A stretch of 64,000 bases of DNA. Origin: Actinocatenispora thailandica. GTDB lineage: Bacteria; Actinomycetota; Actinomycetes; Mycobacteriales; Micromonosporaceae. The notes under the pieces were generated by a model, which did no database searches, was not told where the DNA came from, and was given only the letters and a program-made list of their open reading frames with translations. Below are positions 51,086 through 59,287 of this stretch, one piece after another. Numbering within the stretch: position 1 is the stretch's first letter; each line of letters opens with the position of its first letter. Made by a program: the position numbers and the translations under genes. The stretch spans positions 6,508,198 through 6,572,197 of the forward strand of contig NZ_AP023355.1 of the NCBI RefSeq assembly GCF_016865425.1, written 5' to 3'.

Positions 51086-51209
51086 CCGTTCGGGCCGGGC
51101 TGTGGCCAGCCGGGGCCGTTTCGGCCGGCCGGCGCCCCGCCGGAGCCGTTCGGGCCGGCCGGCACCCAGCAGGGACCGTTTCGGCCGGCCGGCGCCCAGC
51201 CGGACCGTT
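51086..51209. repeat. About five copies of a 30-bp imperfect tandem repeat
   Basis: CCGTT(T/C)(C/G)GG motifs start at 51086, 51116, 51146, 51176 and 51205, with CCGGCGCCCAGCCGG-like bases between. The array occupies much of the 375-bp gap between the ATPase gene and the gene at 51266; apart from the iron box nothing else is seen there. Confidence 0.75.
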
Positions 51210-51253
51210 CGGGCCGGCCGGTGGCGCCTCGCCGCCCGATTGGCGGCGGCGCC

Positions 51254-51259
51254 TACGCT
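51254..51259 (+). promoter_or_regulatory. Putative -10 box before the hypothetical gene at 51266
   Basis: TACGCT lies 6 bases before GTG 51266 and no Shine-Dalgarno sequence is present, so the transcript may be leaderless. Confidence 0.45.
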
Positions 51260-51265
51260 GGCGGC

Positions 51266-51763
51266 GTGCGAGGGCGGTTGCCGCGCGGCGGCGGATGGCG
51301 GGTGTGGTGCCGGCGGGCGCCGTGGCGCGGTTGCCGCACCGGTCGGCCGCTGGCCCGGCTGCTCGACGTGCTGGATCTGGACATCGACCCGATCTCGGTG
51401 CTGTGCGTGCTGATCGCGCTGCCGCTGCTGCTGGTGATGGCCGCCGAGCAGGCGCTCCGGCTGGTTCTGACGCCGGTCGCGATGCTGGCCCGGGCGCTGT
51501 TCGGGCTGCCCTGGCCGGTCGAGATCACCTTCGGCCGGTTCGGTCGCCGCGAGTCGAGCCTGGTGCTGGTCGACGGGTACGCAGGCGCGGCCCGGGTGCG
51601 CACCGCCGTCGGCGGCCGGCTGGCCGCCGGCGCACCGCTCGACGACCCGGCGTTCCAACAGTGGCTGTCCGAGATCGGCGCGATGTACCTGCCGACCCGG
51701 CCGCGCGGCACGCTGCGCCGGCTGTACCGCGCCGGCCGCCAGCTCGCCGGCGCCCGCCGCTGA
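51266..51763 (+). CDS. Hypothetical single-pass membrane protein
   Basis: 165 residues from GTG 51266; an open frame from GTG 51221 exists but the -10-like TACGCT favours the former. An Arg-rich N-terminus (RGRLPRGGGWRVWCRRAPWRGC) precedes a long hydrophobic region (ISVLCVLIALPLLLVMAAEQALRLVLTPVAMLARALFGLPW) that may form one or two spans. The C-terminal soluble part has SLVLVDGYAGAARVRTAVGGRLAAG. I do not recognise a family. It converges on the Lrp-type regulator gene, 10 bp away. Confidence 0.6.
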   Translation: MRGRLPRGGGWRVWCRRAPWRGCRTGRPLARLLDVLDLDIDPISVLCVLIALPLLLVMAAEQALRLVLTPVAMLARALFGLPWPVEITFGRFGRRESSLVLVDGYAGAARVRTAVGGRLAAGAPLDDPAFQQWLSEIGAMYLPTRPRGTLRRLYRAGRQLAGARR

Positions 51764-51773
51764 GCGCGGCCGG

Positions 51774-52814
51774 TCAGGGTAGGGCGCCGGCCGGCCGGCG
51801 CGCGGACGGTGGGCGCCAGATGTCCATGTCGACGGAGCGGACGGCGCGGCCGGCCTCGTCGAGTACCCGGCCCATCAACTTCTGGTGCCGCAGCACGATG
51901 GCCCGCTCCGCGATCGACAGCCCGGGGAACCGGGCGGCCAGGCTGATCTCCAGCCGTTGCAGGTCGGCGAGCGCCGACAACCACGCCGTGACGATCAGGT
52001 TCTGGGTGCCGGCGACCGCCGCGCACAGCCGTACCTCGGGGCGGGACGCGATCGCCGCGGCGGTCGCGGCCAGCTCGCCCGGCGGGACGTTCGCCCACAG
52101 GGTCACCGACACCGGCCGGTGCGAGGCGTACCGGGCGAGTTCGCACCGGATCGTCAGCACGCCGTCGTCGAGCATCCGGGCCACCCGGCGCCGGGCGGTC
52201 GCCGCGGTGATCCCGGCCGCGGCGGCCAGTTCCGGGTACGGCAACCGGCCGTCCCGGCCCAGCGCGAGCGCGAGCGGCCGGTCCGCGGTACGCAGCTCGC
52301 CGGTACCGGTGGCCCGGCTCAGCGCCGCCCGGCGCAGCCGATCCCGGGCGGCGGCGTCCAGCACGCCGACCCGCCAGCTGGAACCCTCCGCGTACACCTC
52401 GGTGACCATCGTGGTGCGGGTCGCGGTGACACCGGGCAGCCGGGACAGCCGGCCGACCAGGTAGTCGGACAGGTCGGCGAGGCCGGTCGTCCACACCGTG
52501 ACGAGCAGGTCGCAGTTGCCGGTGGTGTGTTCCACGGTGACCGCGTGCGGGTCGTCCAGGATCCGCGCGGTGATCTCGGGCAGCCGGCCGGGCAGGCAGG
52601 ACACCGCGACCAGCGCCATGCTGGTGCGGCGCATCAGCGCGGCCGACCCGTACCCGGTGATCCACGCGTCACCGGCCGCGGACAGCCGCTGCCAGCGGCG
52701 GGCGACCGTCACCGGGTCGACGCCGAGCACCGCCCCGAGCAGCGCCCAGGACGCCCGGGGCGCGATCTGCAGCGCGTGGATCAGCGCCAGGTCGGCGTCG
52801 TCGAAATCCTGCAT
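51774..52814 (-). CDS. Tandem Lrp/AsnC-family regulator (two HTH-RAM units)
   Basis: 346 residues, twice the usual length. Unit 1: LIHALQIAPRASWALLGAVLGVDPVTVARRWQRL as HTH, then the ligand-binding part with HTTGNCDLLVTVW. Unit 2: RLPYPELAAAAGITAATARRRVARMLDDGVL as HTH and VAGTQNLIVTAWLSALADL as RAM-like part. Such double proteins occur in actinomycetes. ATG 52814 lacks a binding site, but TAGCCT (52829-52824 on the minus strand) lies 9 bases upstream. It is divergent from an organic-acid transporter and an M20 amidohydrolase, its likely targets. Confidence 0.88.
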   Translation of the reverse strand: MQDFDDADLALIHALQIAPRASWALLGAVLGVDPVTVARRWQRLSAAGDAWITGYGSAALMRRTSMALVAVSCLPGRLPEITARILDDPHAVTVEHTTGNCDLLVTVWTTGLADLSDYLVGRLSRLPGVTATRTTMVTEVYAEGSSWRVGVLDAAARDRLRRAALSRATGTGELRTADRPLALALGRDGRLPYPELAAAAGITAATARRRVARMLDDGVLTIRCELARYASHRPVSVTLWANVPPGELAATAAAIASRPEVRLCAAVAGTQNLIVTAWLSALADLQRLEISLAARFPGLSIAERAIVLRHQKLMGRVLDEAGRAVRSVDMDIWRPPSARRPAGALP

Positions 52815-52823
52815 CAGGAGGCG

Positions 52824-52829
52824 AGGCTA
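52824..52829 (-). promoter_or_regulatory. Putative -10 box of the tandem-Lrp gene
   Basis: TAGCCT on the minus strand, 9 bases before ATG 52814. The intervening CGCCTCCTG is pyrimidine-rich and is not a ribosome-binding site. Confidence 0.4.
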
Positions 52830-52912
52830 GCGTCCGATCCTGCGTTTCGGCGACCGACTTCGGGTACCCGGGGCAATGATCGGGCCATCCCCCACGAAGT
52901 GAGGCACCCCAG

Positions 52913-52981
52913 ATGAGCGAGCACAGCACGGTGCGTAGCTGCCGGCCGGCCGTTCCGGCGAAGGAGACCGGCGATGAGTGA
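52913..52981 (+). CDS. Short leader ORF overlapping the transporter start
   Basis: ATG 52913, preceded by GAGG at about nine bases, encodes 22 residues (MSEHSTVRSCRPAVPAKETG then DE) and its TGA lies at 52979-52981, past ATG 52974 of the transporter gene in another frame. The AAGGAG used by the transporter lies inside it. Overlap of this kind suggests translational coupling or a leader peptide, with a single Cys. It may also be chance. Confidence 0.35.
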   Translation: MSEHSTVRSCRPAVPAKETGDE

Positions 52982-54248
52982 GACGGCGACGTCGACGCCG
53001 CTCGGGTTGGCCGGCCGGCTGCGGCAGGTGGCCGCCGCGTCCGTCGGCAACGCGATCGAGTGGTACGACTGGTACACCTACACGTTCCTGGCGACCACGT
53101 TCGGGCCGCTGATCTTCCCCAGCCACAGCCCGGTCGCCTCGGCGCTCAGCACGTTCGCGGTATTCGCCGTCGGGTTCTTCATGCGCCCGATCGGCGGCCT
53201 GCTGCTGGGTAGCGTGGCCGACCGGTTCGGCCGGCGGACCGCGCTGACCGTGACGATCCTGCTGATGGGGTTCGGCAGCCTGCTGGTCGGCATCGTGCCG
53301 ACCTACACCGCGGTCGGCGTGCTGGCACCGATCATCCTGGTCCTGGCGCGGCTGATCTCCGGGTTGTCGATCGGCGGCGAGTTCGCGGCGTCCACCACGT
53401 TCCTGGTCGAGTCGGCCGGGCCGCGCCGCCGCGGCCTGTTCGCCAGCTTCCAGTACGTGTCGACCACGATCGGCCAGCTGATCGCGTCCGGCCTGTCCGC
53501 GCTGCTGGTCGGGGTGCTGTCGGAGCACGCCATGACCGGGTGGGGCTGGCGGATCCCGTTCCTGCTCGGCGCGGTACTCGCGCTGTTCGGGCTGTGGCTG
53601 CGCCGCGGCGTCCGGGAGACCAAGCAGGTCGCCGCCACCGAACGGCCGCGCTTCTACGAGGCGCTGGTCCGGTTCCCGAAGCAGTCGCTGCTGATCGTCG
53701 GGATCACCGTCGGCGGCACCATCGCGTACTACTCGTGGACCGCGTACCTGCCGACCTACGCGCAGCAGAACCACGGGTTCGACAAGGGCGAGTCGCTGAT
53801 CGTGTCCACGATCGCGCTGGCGTTCTTCGCGATCATCCAGCCGCTCGGCGGGATGCTGTCGGACCGGATCGGCCGCAAGCCGATGCTGCTGGTGTTCTCC
53901 GGCGGGTTCACCGTCCTGACCGTGCCGCTGCTGATGCTGCTGACCGACTCGTTCGGGGTGATGCTGGCGATCACCCTGGTCGGCATGATCCTGCTGACCG
54001 GGTACACCTCGATCGCGGCGGCGATCAACGCGGAGATCTTCCCGGCGCGGGTGCGGGCCAGCGGCATCGGCTTCCCGTACTCGCTGGCGGTGGCGCTGTT
54101 CGGCGGGACCGCGCCCTACATGGGCACGCTGTTCAAGTCGCTGGGCCACGCCGGACTCTTCCCGTACTACATCGCGGGGCTGTGCGCGGTGTCGTTCGTG
54201 GTGTACCTGTTCCTGACGGAAACCGCGAAGAAGCCGCTGGAAGTATGA
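52974..54248 (+). CDS. MFS metabolite:H+ symporter (MHS family, alpha-ketoglutarate permease-like)
   Basis: 424 residues with 12 membrane spans. ASVGNAIEWYDWYTYTFLATTFGPLIFP in helix 1 and MRPIGGLLLGSVADRFGRRTAL (motif A) are diagnostic of the KgtP/ShiA/ProP group; GLSIGGEFAASTTFLVE and the second-half LSDRIGRKPMLL also fit. It imports an organic acid or zwitterion with protons. ATG 52974 follows AAGGAG. It is translationally coupled (ATGA) to an M20 amidohydrolase, so an acylated or amidated amino acid is a likely cargo. Confidence 0.9.
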   Translation: MSETATSTPLGLAGRLRQVAAASVGNAIEWYDWYTYTFLATTFGPLIFPSHSPVASALSTFAVFAVGFFMRPIGGLLLGSVADRFGRRTALTVTILLMGFGSLLVGIVPTYTAVGVLAPIILVLARLISGLSIGGEFAASTTFLVESAGPRRRGLFASFQYVSTTIGQLIASGLSALLVGVLSEHAMTGWGWRIPFLLGAVLALFGLWLRRGVRETKQVAATERPRFYEALVRFPKQSLLIVGITVGGTIAYYSWTAYLPTYAQQNHGFDKGESLIVSTIALAFFAIIQPLGGMLSDRIGRKPMLLVFSGGFTVLTVPLLMLLTDSFGVMLAITLVGMILLTGYTSIAAAINAEIFPARVRASGIGFPYSLAVALFGGTAPYMGTLFKSLGHAGLFPYYIAGLCAVSFVVYLFLTETAKKPLEV

Positions 54249-55411
54249 ACCTGACGCGACTCCGGCACGACCTGCACCGGCAGCCCGAGATCGGGCTGCA
54301 CCTGCCCCGGACCCAGCGCGCCGTGCTCGATGCGCTGGCCGGGCTGCCGTTGGAGGTCACGACCGGGGACGCGCTCACCTCGGTCGTCGCGGTGCTGCGG
54401 GGCGGCGCCCGCACCGGCGGCCCGGTGGTACTGCTGCGCGCCGACCTGGATGCGCTGCCGGTCACCGAAACCGCCGACGTGCCGTACCGGTCCACCGTGG
54501 ACGGTGCGATGCACGCCTGCGGGCACGACCTGCACACCGCGATGCTGGTCGGCGCCGCGCACCGGCTCGCCGCGCGGGTCGACGAACTCGCCGGCGACGT
54601 ACTGTTCTGCTTCCAGCCCGGCGAGGAGGGGCACGGCGGCGCCCGCGCCATGCTCGCCGAGGGGCTGCTGGCCGCGGCCGGCCGCCGGCCGGTCGCCGGC
54701 TACGCGCTGCACGTGTTCGGCGACGTGGTGCCGCCCGGCGTGGTCGCCACCCGGCCCGGACCGGTGATGGCCGCCTCCGATGGCCTGCGGGTCACCGTGC
54801 GCGGCCGAGGCGGGCACGCCTCCACCCCGCAGCGCAGCCGCGACCCGATCCCGCCCGCGTGCGAGATGGTCACCGCGACGCAGGCGCTGGTGGCGCGCGG
54901 CTTCGACGTGTTCGACCCGGTCGTCGTCACCGTCGGTACGATCCACGCCGGTACCCGGCGCAACGTGATCCCGGCGACCGCCGAACTGGAGCTGTCGATC
55001 CGCTCGTTCTCCGCCGCGTCGCGGCGCGCCGTGCTCGACCGGCTGGCCCGGCTGTACCAGGGGATCGCGGCGGCACACGACCTGTCGGTCACCGTCGAAC
55101 CGATCCCGGTGCATCCGGCGACCGTGAACGACGAGGCGGCGGCCCGACTGGTACTCGACACGGCGACGGACCTGTTCGGCCCGGAGCGCGCGTACCCGAT
55201 GCCGCACCCGCTCGCCGCCTCCGAGGACTTCTCGTACCTGCTGGCCGAGGTACCGGGAGCGTTCGTGGTGCTGGGCGCCGCACCGGCCGGCACGGCACCG
55301 GCCGACTCACCCAGCAACCACGCCGGCGACGTGGTGTTCGCCGACGACGTCCTCGACGACGGCGCCGACCTGCTCACCGAACTCGCGCTGCGCCGCCTCG
55401 CCCGGCCCTGA
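54245..55411 (+). CDS. M20-family amidohydrolase (hippurate hydrolase/N-acyl-amino-acid deacylase type)
   Basis: 388 residues. Metal ligands sit in MHACGHDLHTAML, the catalytic Glu pair in FQPGEEGHGGA, a later His in GYALHVFGD, and the C-terminal His region in SNHAGDVVF. The dimerisation domain contains VRGRGGHASTPQRSRDPI. These are the ordered motifs of the AmhX/HipO/IAA-amino-acid hydrolase group, which cleave N-acyl amino acids in the cytoplasm. It overlaps the MHS transporter gene, forming an import-and-hydrolyse pair. Confidence 0.92.
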   Translation: MNLTRLRHDLHRQPEIGLHLPRTQRAVLDALAGLPLEVTTGDALTSVVAVLRGGARTGGPVVLLRADLDALPVTETADVPYRSTVDGAMHACGHDLHTAMLVGAAHRLAARVDELAGDVLFCFQPGEEGHGGARAMLAEGLLAAAGRRPVAGYALHVFGDVVPPGVVATRPGPVMAASDGLRVTVRGRGGHASTPQRSRDPIPPACEMVTATQALVARGFDVFDPVVVTVGTIHAGTRRNVIPATAELELSIRSFSAASRRAVLDRLARLYQGIAAAHDLSVTVEPIPVHPATVNDEAAARLVLDTATDLFGPERAYPMPHPLAASEDFSYLLAEVPGAFVVLGAAPAGTAPADSPSNHAGDVVFADDVLDDGADLLTELALRRLARP

Positions 55412-55431
55412 CCCGGGCCAGCAGCGTCCAA

Positions 55432-55534
55432 CCCTGAACGGAACCAGCGGCGCCCGGCCAGGAAGAGAGCCGGCGGCGCCCGCCCCTGAACGGGGCCAGC
55501 GGCGTCCAGCCTGGAAGGGAGCCGGCGGCGTCCG
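55432..55534. repeat. Two copies of a ~52-bp imperfect repeat
   Basis: CTGAACGG starts matching segments at 55434 and 55486. Both continue (A/G)(A/G)CCAGCGGCG, then a GGAAG(A/G)GAGCCGGCGGCG block. The second copy runs into the terminator stem. Confidence 0.65.
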
Positions 55535-55563
55535 GCCTCCCCCACGGAAGCGGACGCCGCCGG
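55522..55563. terminator. Terminator between convergent M20 gene and membrane protein operon
   Basis: A perfect 13-bp stem, CCGGCGGCGTCCG (55522-55534) with CGGACGCCGCCGG (55551-55563), lies 5 bp from the stop of the minus-strand operon and about 110 bp after the M20 gene. It may serve both directions. Confidence 0.7.
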
Positions 55564-55567
55564 AGTC

Positions 55568-55825
55568 TCAGTCCCGGCGCTCGTGCCGGCCGGGTGGCGC
55601 GTTACGCACCACGACCTCGCGCAGCGCGGCGGTCACGTATCCGGTCAGGCTGAGCAGCCCGAGGCCCAGCAGCCCGACGCCGCACCACAGGCTCAGCCTG
55701 GTCGCCGCGGTCCAGCGCGCCCCGGTCGGCTGGTAGCGCAGCACGAACGGCGCGGCGACCAGCCAGCCACCGGCCGCCGCCAGCAGCACCAGCGCGGCGA
55801 CCGCGATGCCGTCACGCGCCCGCAC
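55568..55825 (-). CDS. Small two-helix membrane protein (SPW-like module)
   Basis: 85 residues with two membrane spans: IAVAALVLLAAAGGWLVAAPFVL and LSLWCGVGLLGLGLLSLTGYV, joined by RYQPTGARWTAATR. The connector (W-L-V-x-A-P-F-x-L-x2-Q-P-x-G-x2-W-T) recurs in the N-terminus of the preceding gene product, so the two are paralogous modules resembling SPW-type repeats. GTG 55825 follows GAGG and overlaps the previous stop by 14 bp. The function is unknown. Confidence 0.7.
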   Translation of the reverse strand: MRARDGIAVAALVLLAAAGGWLVAAPFVLRYQPTGARWTAATRLSLWCGVGLLGLGLLSLTGYVTAALREVVVRNAPPGRHERRD

Positions 55826-56825
55826 GACGCACCTCGGACCGGCACTGCACGGCCCGGTCGCGGCCGTGCACCGCGTCCGCGACGGTACCTCCGGCATGCT
55901 CGTGGCCCGGGTGCAGGAAACCCGACCACGCCGGCCCGGGGTAGCCGTTGACTCCGACGACCGGCCGCCGCGGGAACCGGCCGATCGTCGCGTCCTCGGC
56001 ACCGGCCGGACCGACAGCGGCGCGACCGGCCTCGATCGGCGTCTTCCCGGCTTCGGCGCTCGGCCCGGCCGCGGCCCGGGTCCGGCCTGTGGCACCGGCC
56101 GGGACGGCACGGCCAGGCACCGTACCGCCGACGGTGCCACCGGTCGCGGTGCGGTCGAGGGGCCCGCGGTCGACCGGGTTGCGGTCGGGGGCGGTGAGAT
56201 CGGCGACCAGGGCCGGCAGTACCGCCGACAGCAGGTCGGCCGGTGACACCGCGCCCGGCTCCGGCATCTCGGCGGGCGGCGGTGCGGCAGCGACGCTCGT
56301 CTCCCGTTCGACCGGCCCGCCGACTGCCGGATCCGGTACGCCCGGCGCCGGGTCTGCCGACCCCTCGGCGGACCGGTACCGGCCCGAGCCGGGCGTCTCC
56401 GCCGAGCCGTCCCGGATCGGGCCGGACTCCTCCGGCAAGCCGTCCTGGATCGAGCCGGGCTCCTCCGCCGAGCCTTCCCGGATCGAGCCGACCGGCTCGA
56501 CCAAGCCATCCCGGATCGGGCCGGACTCCTCCGCCGAGCCGTCCCGGATCGAGTCGCGCGCCCCGGGCGAGCCGTGCCGGGTCGGGCCGGCCGCTGCGGC
56601 CGTGCCGTACCGGCGGGTGACGCCGAACAGTGCCGCGGTCGCCGCGACGAAGCCGGCCAGCCCGACCAGCGCCACCGCACCGCCGGTGGCCACGGTGACC
56701 GTGGTCGGCCTGGTCCAGTCCCGGCCGGCCGGCTGGTTGCCCAGCGCGAACGGAGCGAGCACCAGCCACAGCCCGGCGAGCAGGCCCAGCACGCCGGCTA
56801 CGGCCGCGACGAAGCGCCGGATCAT
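55812..56825 (-). CDS. Membrane protein with SPW-like module and 11-residue tandem repeats
   Basis: 337 residues. Two N-terminal helices (AGVLGLLAGLWLVLAPFALG, then VTVATGGAVALVGLAGFVAATAALFG) with NQPAGRDWTRPT between them match the next gene's protein. A low-complexity tail follows. It includes five 11-residue repeats around residues 88-145 (IRDGSAEESGP, IRDGLVEPVGS, IREGSAEEPGS and relatives), then Ala/Pro/Gly-rich sequence and a final WSGFLHPGHEHAGGT. The tail is probably disordered. It overlaps the MFS stop by ATGA. No function was recognised. Confidence 0.65.
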   Translation of the reverse strand: MIRRFVAAVAGVLGLLAGLWLVLAPFALGNQPAGRDWTRPTTVTVATGGAVALVGLAGFVAATAALFGVTRRYGTAAAAGPTRHGSPGARDSIRDGSAEESGPIRDGLVEPVGSIREGSAEEPGSIQDGLPEESGPIRDGSAETPGSGRYRSAEGSADPAPGVPDPAVGGPVERETSVAAAPPPAEMPEPGAVSPADLLSAVLPALVADLTAPDRNPVDRGPLDRTATGGTVGGTVPGRAVPAGATGRTRAAAGPSAEAGKTPIEAGRAAVGPAGAEDATIGRFPRRPVVGVNGYPGPAWSGFLHPGHEHAGGTVADAVHGRDRAVQCRSEVRRAGA

Positions 56826-59254
56826 CGCGCCGCACCGCCGTAGGCCGAGCCGGACCGACCGTCGACGCTCCCCCGCGCGCCGCCGGCCGGCCCGGCCGTA
56901 CCGTGGCCGCCCGCCGAACCGGCGCGAGGCCCTGCCGCCCCGGTACCAGCCCCAGCGTCGCCGCCCGCCGAACCGGCACCGTGACCGCCAGCCGACCAGG
57001 CGCCAGCGACGCCGTCACCGCCCGCCGACCAGGCGCTGGCAACGCCGTCACCGGTCGCCGAACCGGCGGCGGGCACATCGTCGACTGCCGGGTCGGCTGG
57101 GCACGTCGCCGGTCGGTGCGCCCGCTGCATCAGGGCCAGCGCCGAGGGCCGGATCACCTGGTCGACAGCGAGCCGGGCCCGCTCCGCCGCGGTACCGGTC
57201 GCCGTCGGCAGCAGCTCGGCCAGCGCGGGCACCAGCGGCGAGCCGGCGCTGTCCGGCCGGTCCATCCGTTGCGCCACCATGGCCAGCAGCAGCCCGCTGA
57301 CCAGCGCGTCGTCCCGGCCGATCCGGTCGAGCTCGACGCGTACCGGCGGAGACGCCGTGCCGCCGGCCGCAACGCCCGGCGACCTGCCGCCCGAGGCCAC
57401 TTCGCCCGGCCCGGCCCCGGCCGAGAGCGCTTCGCCCCGCCCGGCCCCGGCCGAGGGCGGTTCGCCGGGCGCCGCCCCGAGCACCGCGGTACCGCCACCA
57501 GCGGGTCCGGTGCGGTCGTCCGGGCCGGACGCCGGGATCGCGGTGCGGTCGGCCGGGCCGGACGCCGGGGTCGCGGTGCGGTCGTCCGGGCCGGACGCCG
57601 GGATCGCGGTGCGGTCGGCCGGGCCGGACGCCGGGGTCGCGCCGGAGGCCGCCGACGACGGCGCGTCCCCGGCGGGTGGGGTCTCGACCGGGTGCCGGGA
57701 CGAGCGGAGCGGCAACTCCTTGAGGAACAGCACGGCGAGCCAGCCGGCCAGCGCCACCGGTACCGCGGTCAGGAACACGGCGTGCAGCGAACCGGTGAAC
57801 GCCTCCCGCACCACGTGCCGCACGATCGGTTTGAGGTGCTTGATGGCCTCCGGTGAACCGATGCTGGACGCGTCGAACCCGCCGCCGGCGAGGTTCAGGT
57901 GCGCCTTGACCGCCTGGGTGACGATCTCGTCGGCCAAGCGGTTGGTCAGGATCGCACCGAACGCGGCGACCCCGATCGCGCCGCCGAGCGACCGGAAGTA
58001 CGAGACGCCCGAGGTGGTGGCGGCCATGTCCGCGCGCTGCACCGCGTTCTGCGCGGCCAGGATCAGCGTCTGCATCGTCATGCCGAGCCCGGCGCCGAGC
58101 ACCGCCACGTACAGCCCGATCGTGCCGTGCGACGAGTCGACGTGCAGCCGGGACAGCAGGAACATGCCGAGCGAGACGACCAGCATGCCGATCACCGGGA
58201 AGATCTTCCACCGCCCCGTGCGGGTGATGACCTGCCCGATCCCGATGGAGAACAGGAACATCGCGACCACCATCGGCAGCGTCATCAGGCCGGACGCGGT
58301 GGGCGACATGCCCTGCACGATCTGCAGGTACTGCGGCAGGTAGATGATCCCGCCGAACATCGCGACGCCGACCAGCAGCGACGCCGTCGCGGTGAGCACG
58401 AACGTACGGTTGCGGAACAGCCGCGGCGGCAGGATCGGGTCGTGCGCCCGCCGTTCGGCGAAGACCGCACCGAGCAGGCACAGCAGCGCCGCGCCGGCCA
58501 GCCCGTACGTCCAGGGCGAGTTCCAGTCGAACTCCTGCCCGGCGAACGACAGCATGCCCACCAGCAGCGCCGACCCGGCGGTCAGGAACGTCGCGCCGAG
58601 CCAGTCGACCTTCGCGTCACGCGCCACGTGCGGCAGCTTGAGGATCTTCTGGATCATGATGAACGCGACGACGGCGAGCGGGATGGAGATGAAGAAGCAG
58701 TACCGCCAGCCGGGGCCGTCGACGAGGAACCCGCCGAGCAGCGGGCCGGCCACGGTGGACACCCCGAACGCCGCACCGAGGTAGCCGGAGTACCGGCCGC
58801 GTTCCCGCGGTTCGACGATGTCGCCGAGGATCACCTGGGTCAGCGCGGAGAGCCCGCCGGCGCCGATGCCCTGGAACGCGCGGGCGACGATCATCTCGGT
58901 CATGTTCTGCGAGAACCCGGCCGCGGCGCAGGACACCACGAAGATGACCAGGGACAGCTGGAACAGCACCTTGCGGCCGAACAGGTCGGACAGCTTGCCC
59001 CACAGCGGGGTGGACGCCGTCATCGTCAGCAGGGTCGCGCTCGCGATCCAGGACAGCCGGTTCTGCGCGTGGAACTCGCCGACGATCGTCGGCAGCGCGG
59101 TGCTCACCACCGACGTGGAGATCATCGAGGTGAGCAGCGCCATCAGCAGCGCCGCCAGCACCTCCAGGACCTGCCGGTGGGTGTACCGCGGCCGGACGGC
59201 CGGTGCTGCCGGTCCGGCCGGCGCCGCATCGGGCTGCGTCGCCATCGCCGTCAT
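56822..59254 (-). CDS. MFS multidrug exporter (EmrB/QacA, DHA2) with long repetitive C-terminal tail
   Basis: 810 residues. Residues 25-535 form a 14-span DHA2 exporter: STSVVSTALPTIVGEF (motif D), GKLSDLFGRKVLF (motif A), GAAFGVSTVAGPLLGGFLVD (motif C). The rest is an unusual 270-residue tail: four 11-residue repeats (PASGPADRTAI / PASGPDDRTAT), Gly/Ala-rich stretches, a short helical part (RDDALVSGLLLAMVAQRMDRP) and SAGG repeats. ATG 59254 follows AAGG; GTG 59260 is less likely. It is downstream of, and probably repressed by, the MarR gene 33 bp away. Confidence 0.88.
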   Translation of the reverse strand: MTAMATQPDAAPAGPAAPAVRPRYTHRQVLEVLAALLMALLTSMISTSVVSTALPTIVGEFHAQNRLSWIASATLLTMTASTPLWGKLSDLFGRKVLFQLSLVIFVVSCAAAGFSQNMTEMIVARAFQGIGAGGLSALTQVILGDIVEPRERGRYSGYLGAAFGVSTVAGPLLGGFLVDGPGWRYCFFISIPLAVVAFIMIQKILKLPHVARDAKVDWLGATFLTAGSALLVGMLSFAGQEFDWNSPWTYGLAGAALLCLLGAVFAERRAHDPILPPRLFRNRTFVLTATASLLVGVAMFGGIIYLPQYLQIVQGMSPTASGLMTLPMVVAMFLFSIGIGQVITRTGRWKIFPVIGMLVVSLGMFLLSRLHVDSSHGTIGLYVAVLGAGLGMTMQTLILAAQNAVQRADMAATTSGVSYFRSLGGAIGVAAFGAILTNRLADEIVTQAVKAHLNLAGGGFDASSIGSPEAIKHLKPIVRHVVREAFTGSLHAVFLTAVPVALAGWLAVLFLKELPLRSSRHPVETPPAGDAPSSAASGATPASGPADRTAIPASGPDDRTATPASGPADRTAIPASGPDDRTGPAGGGTAVLGAAPGEPPSAGAGRGEALSAGAGPGEVASGGRSPGVAAGGTASPPVRVELDRIGRDDALVSGLLLAMVAQRMDRPDSAGSPLVPALAELLPTATGTAAERARLAVDQVIRPSALALMQRAHRPATCPADPAVDDVPAAGSATGDGVASAWSAGGDGVAGAWSAGGHGAGSAGGDAGAGTGAAGPRAGSAGGHGTAGPAGGARGSVDGRSGSAYGGAAR
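57511..57642. repeat. In-frame 33-bp tandem repeat, four copies
   Basis: Units at 57511, 57544, 57577 and 57610 each carry TGCGGTCG(T/G)CCGGGCCGGAC and encode 11 residues of the MFS tail. Alternate units are more alike, giving a 66-bp higher-order period. Confidence 0.9.
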
Positions 59255-59287
59255 GGTCACCTTCTTCTCGCGTGGTTCGGTATCTGG

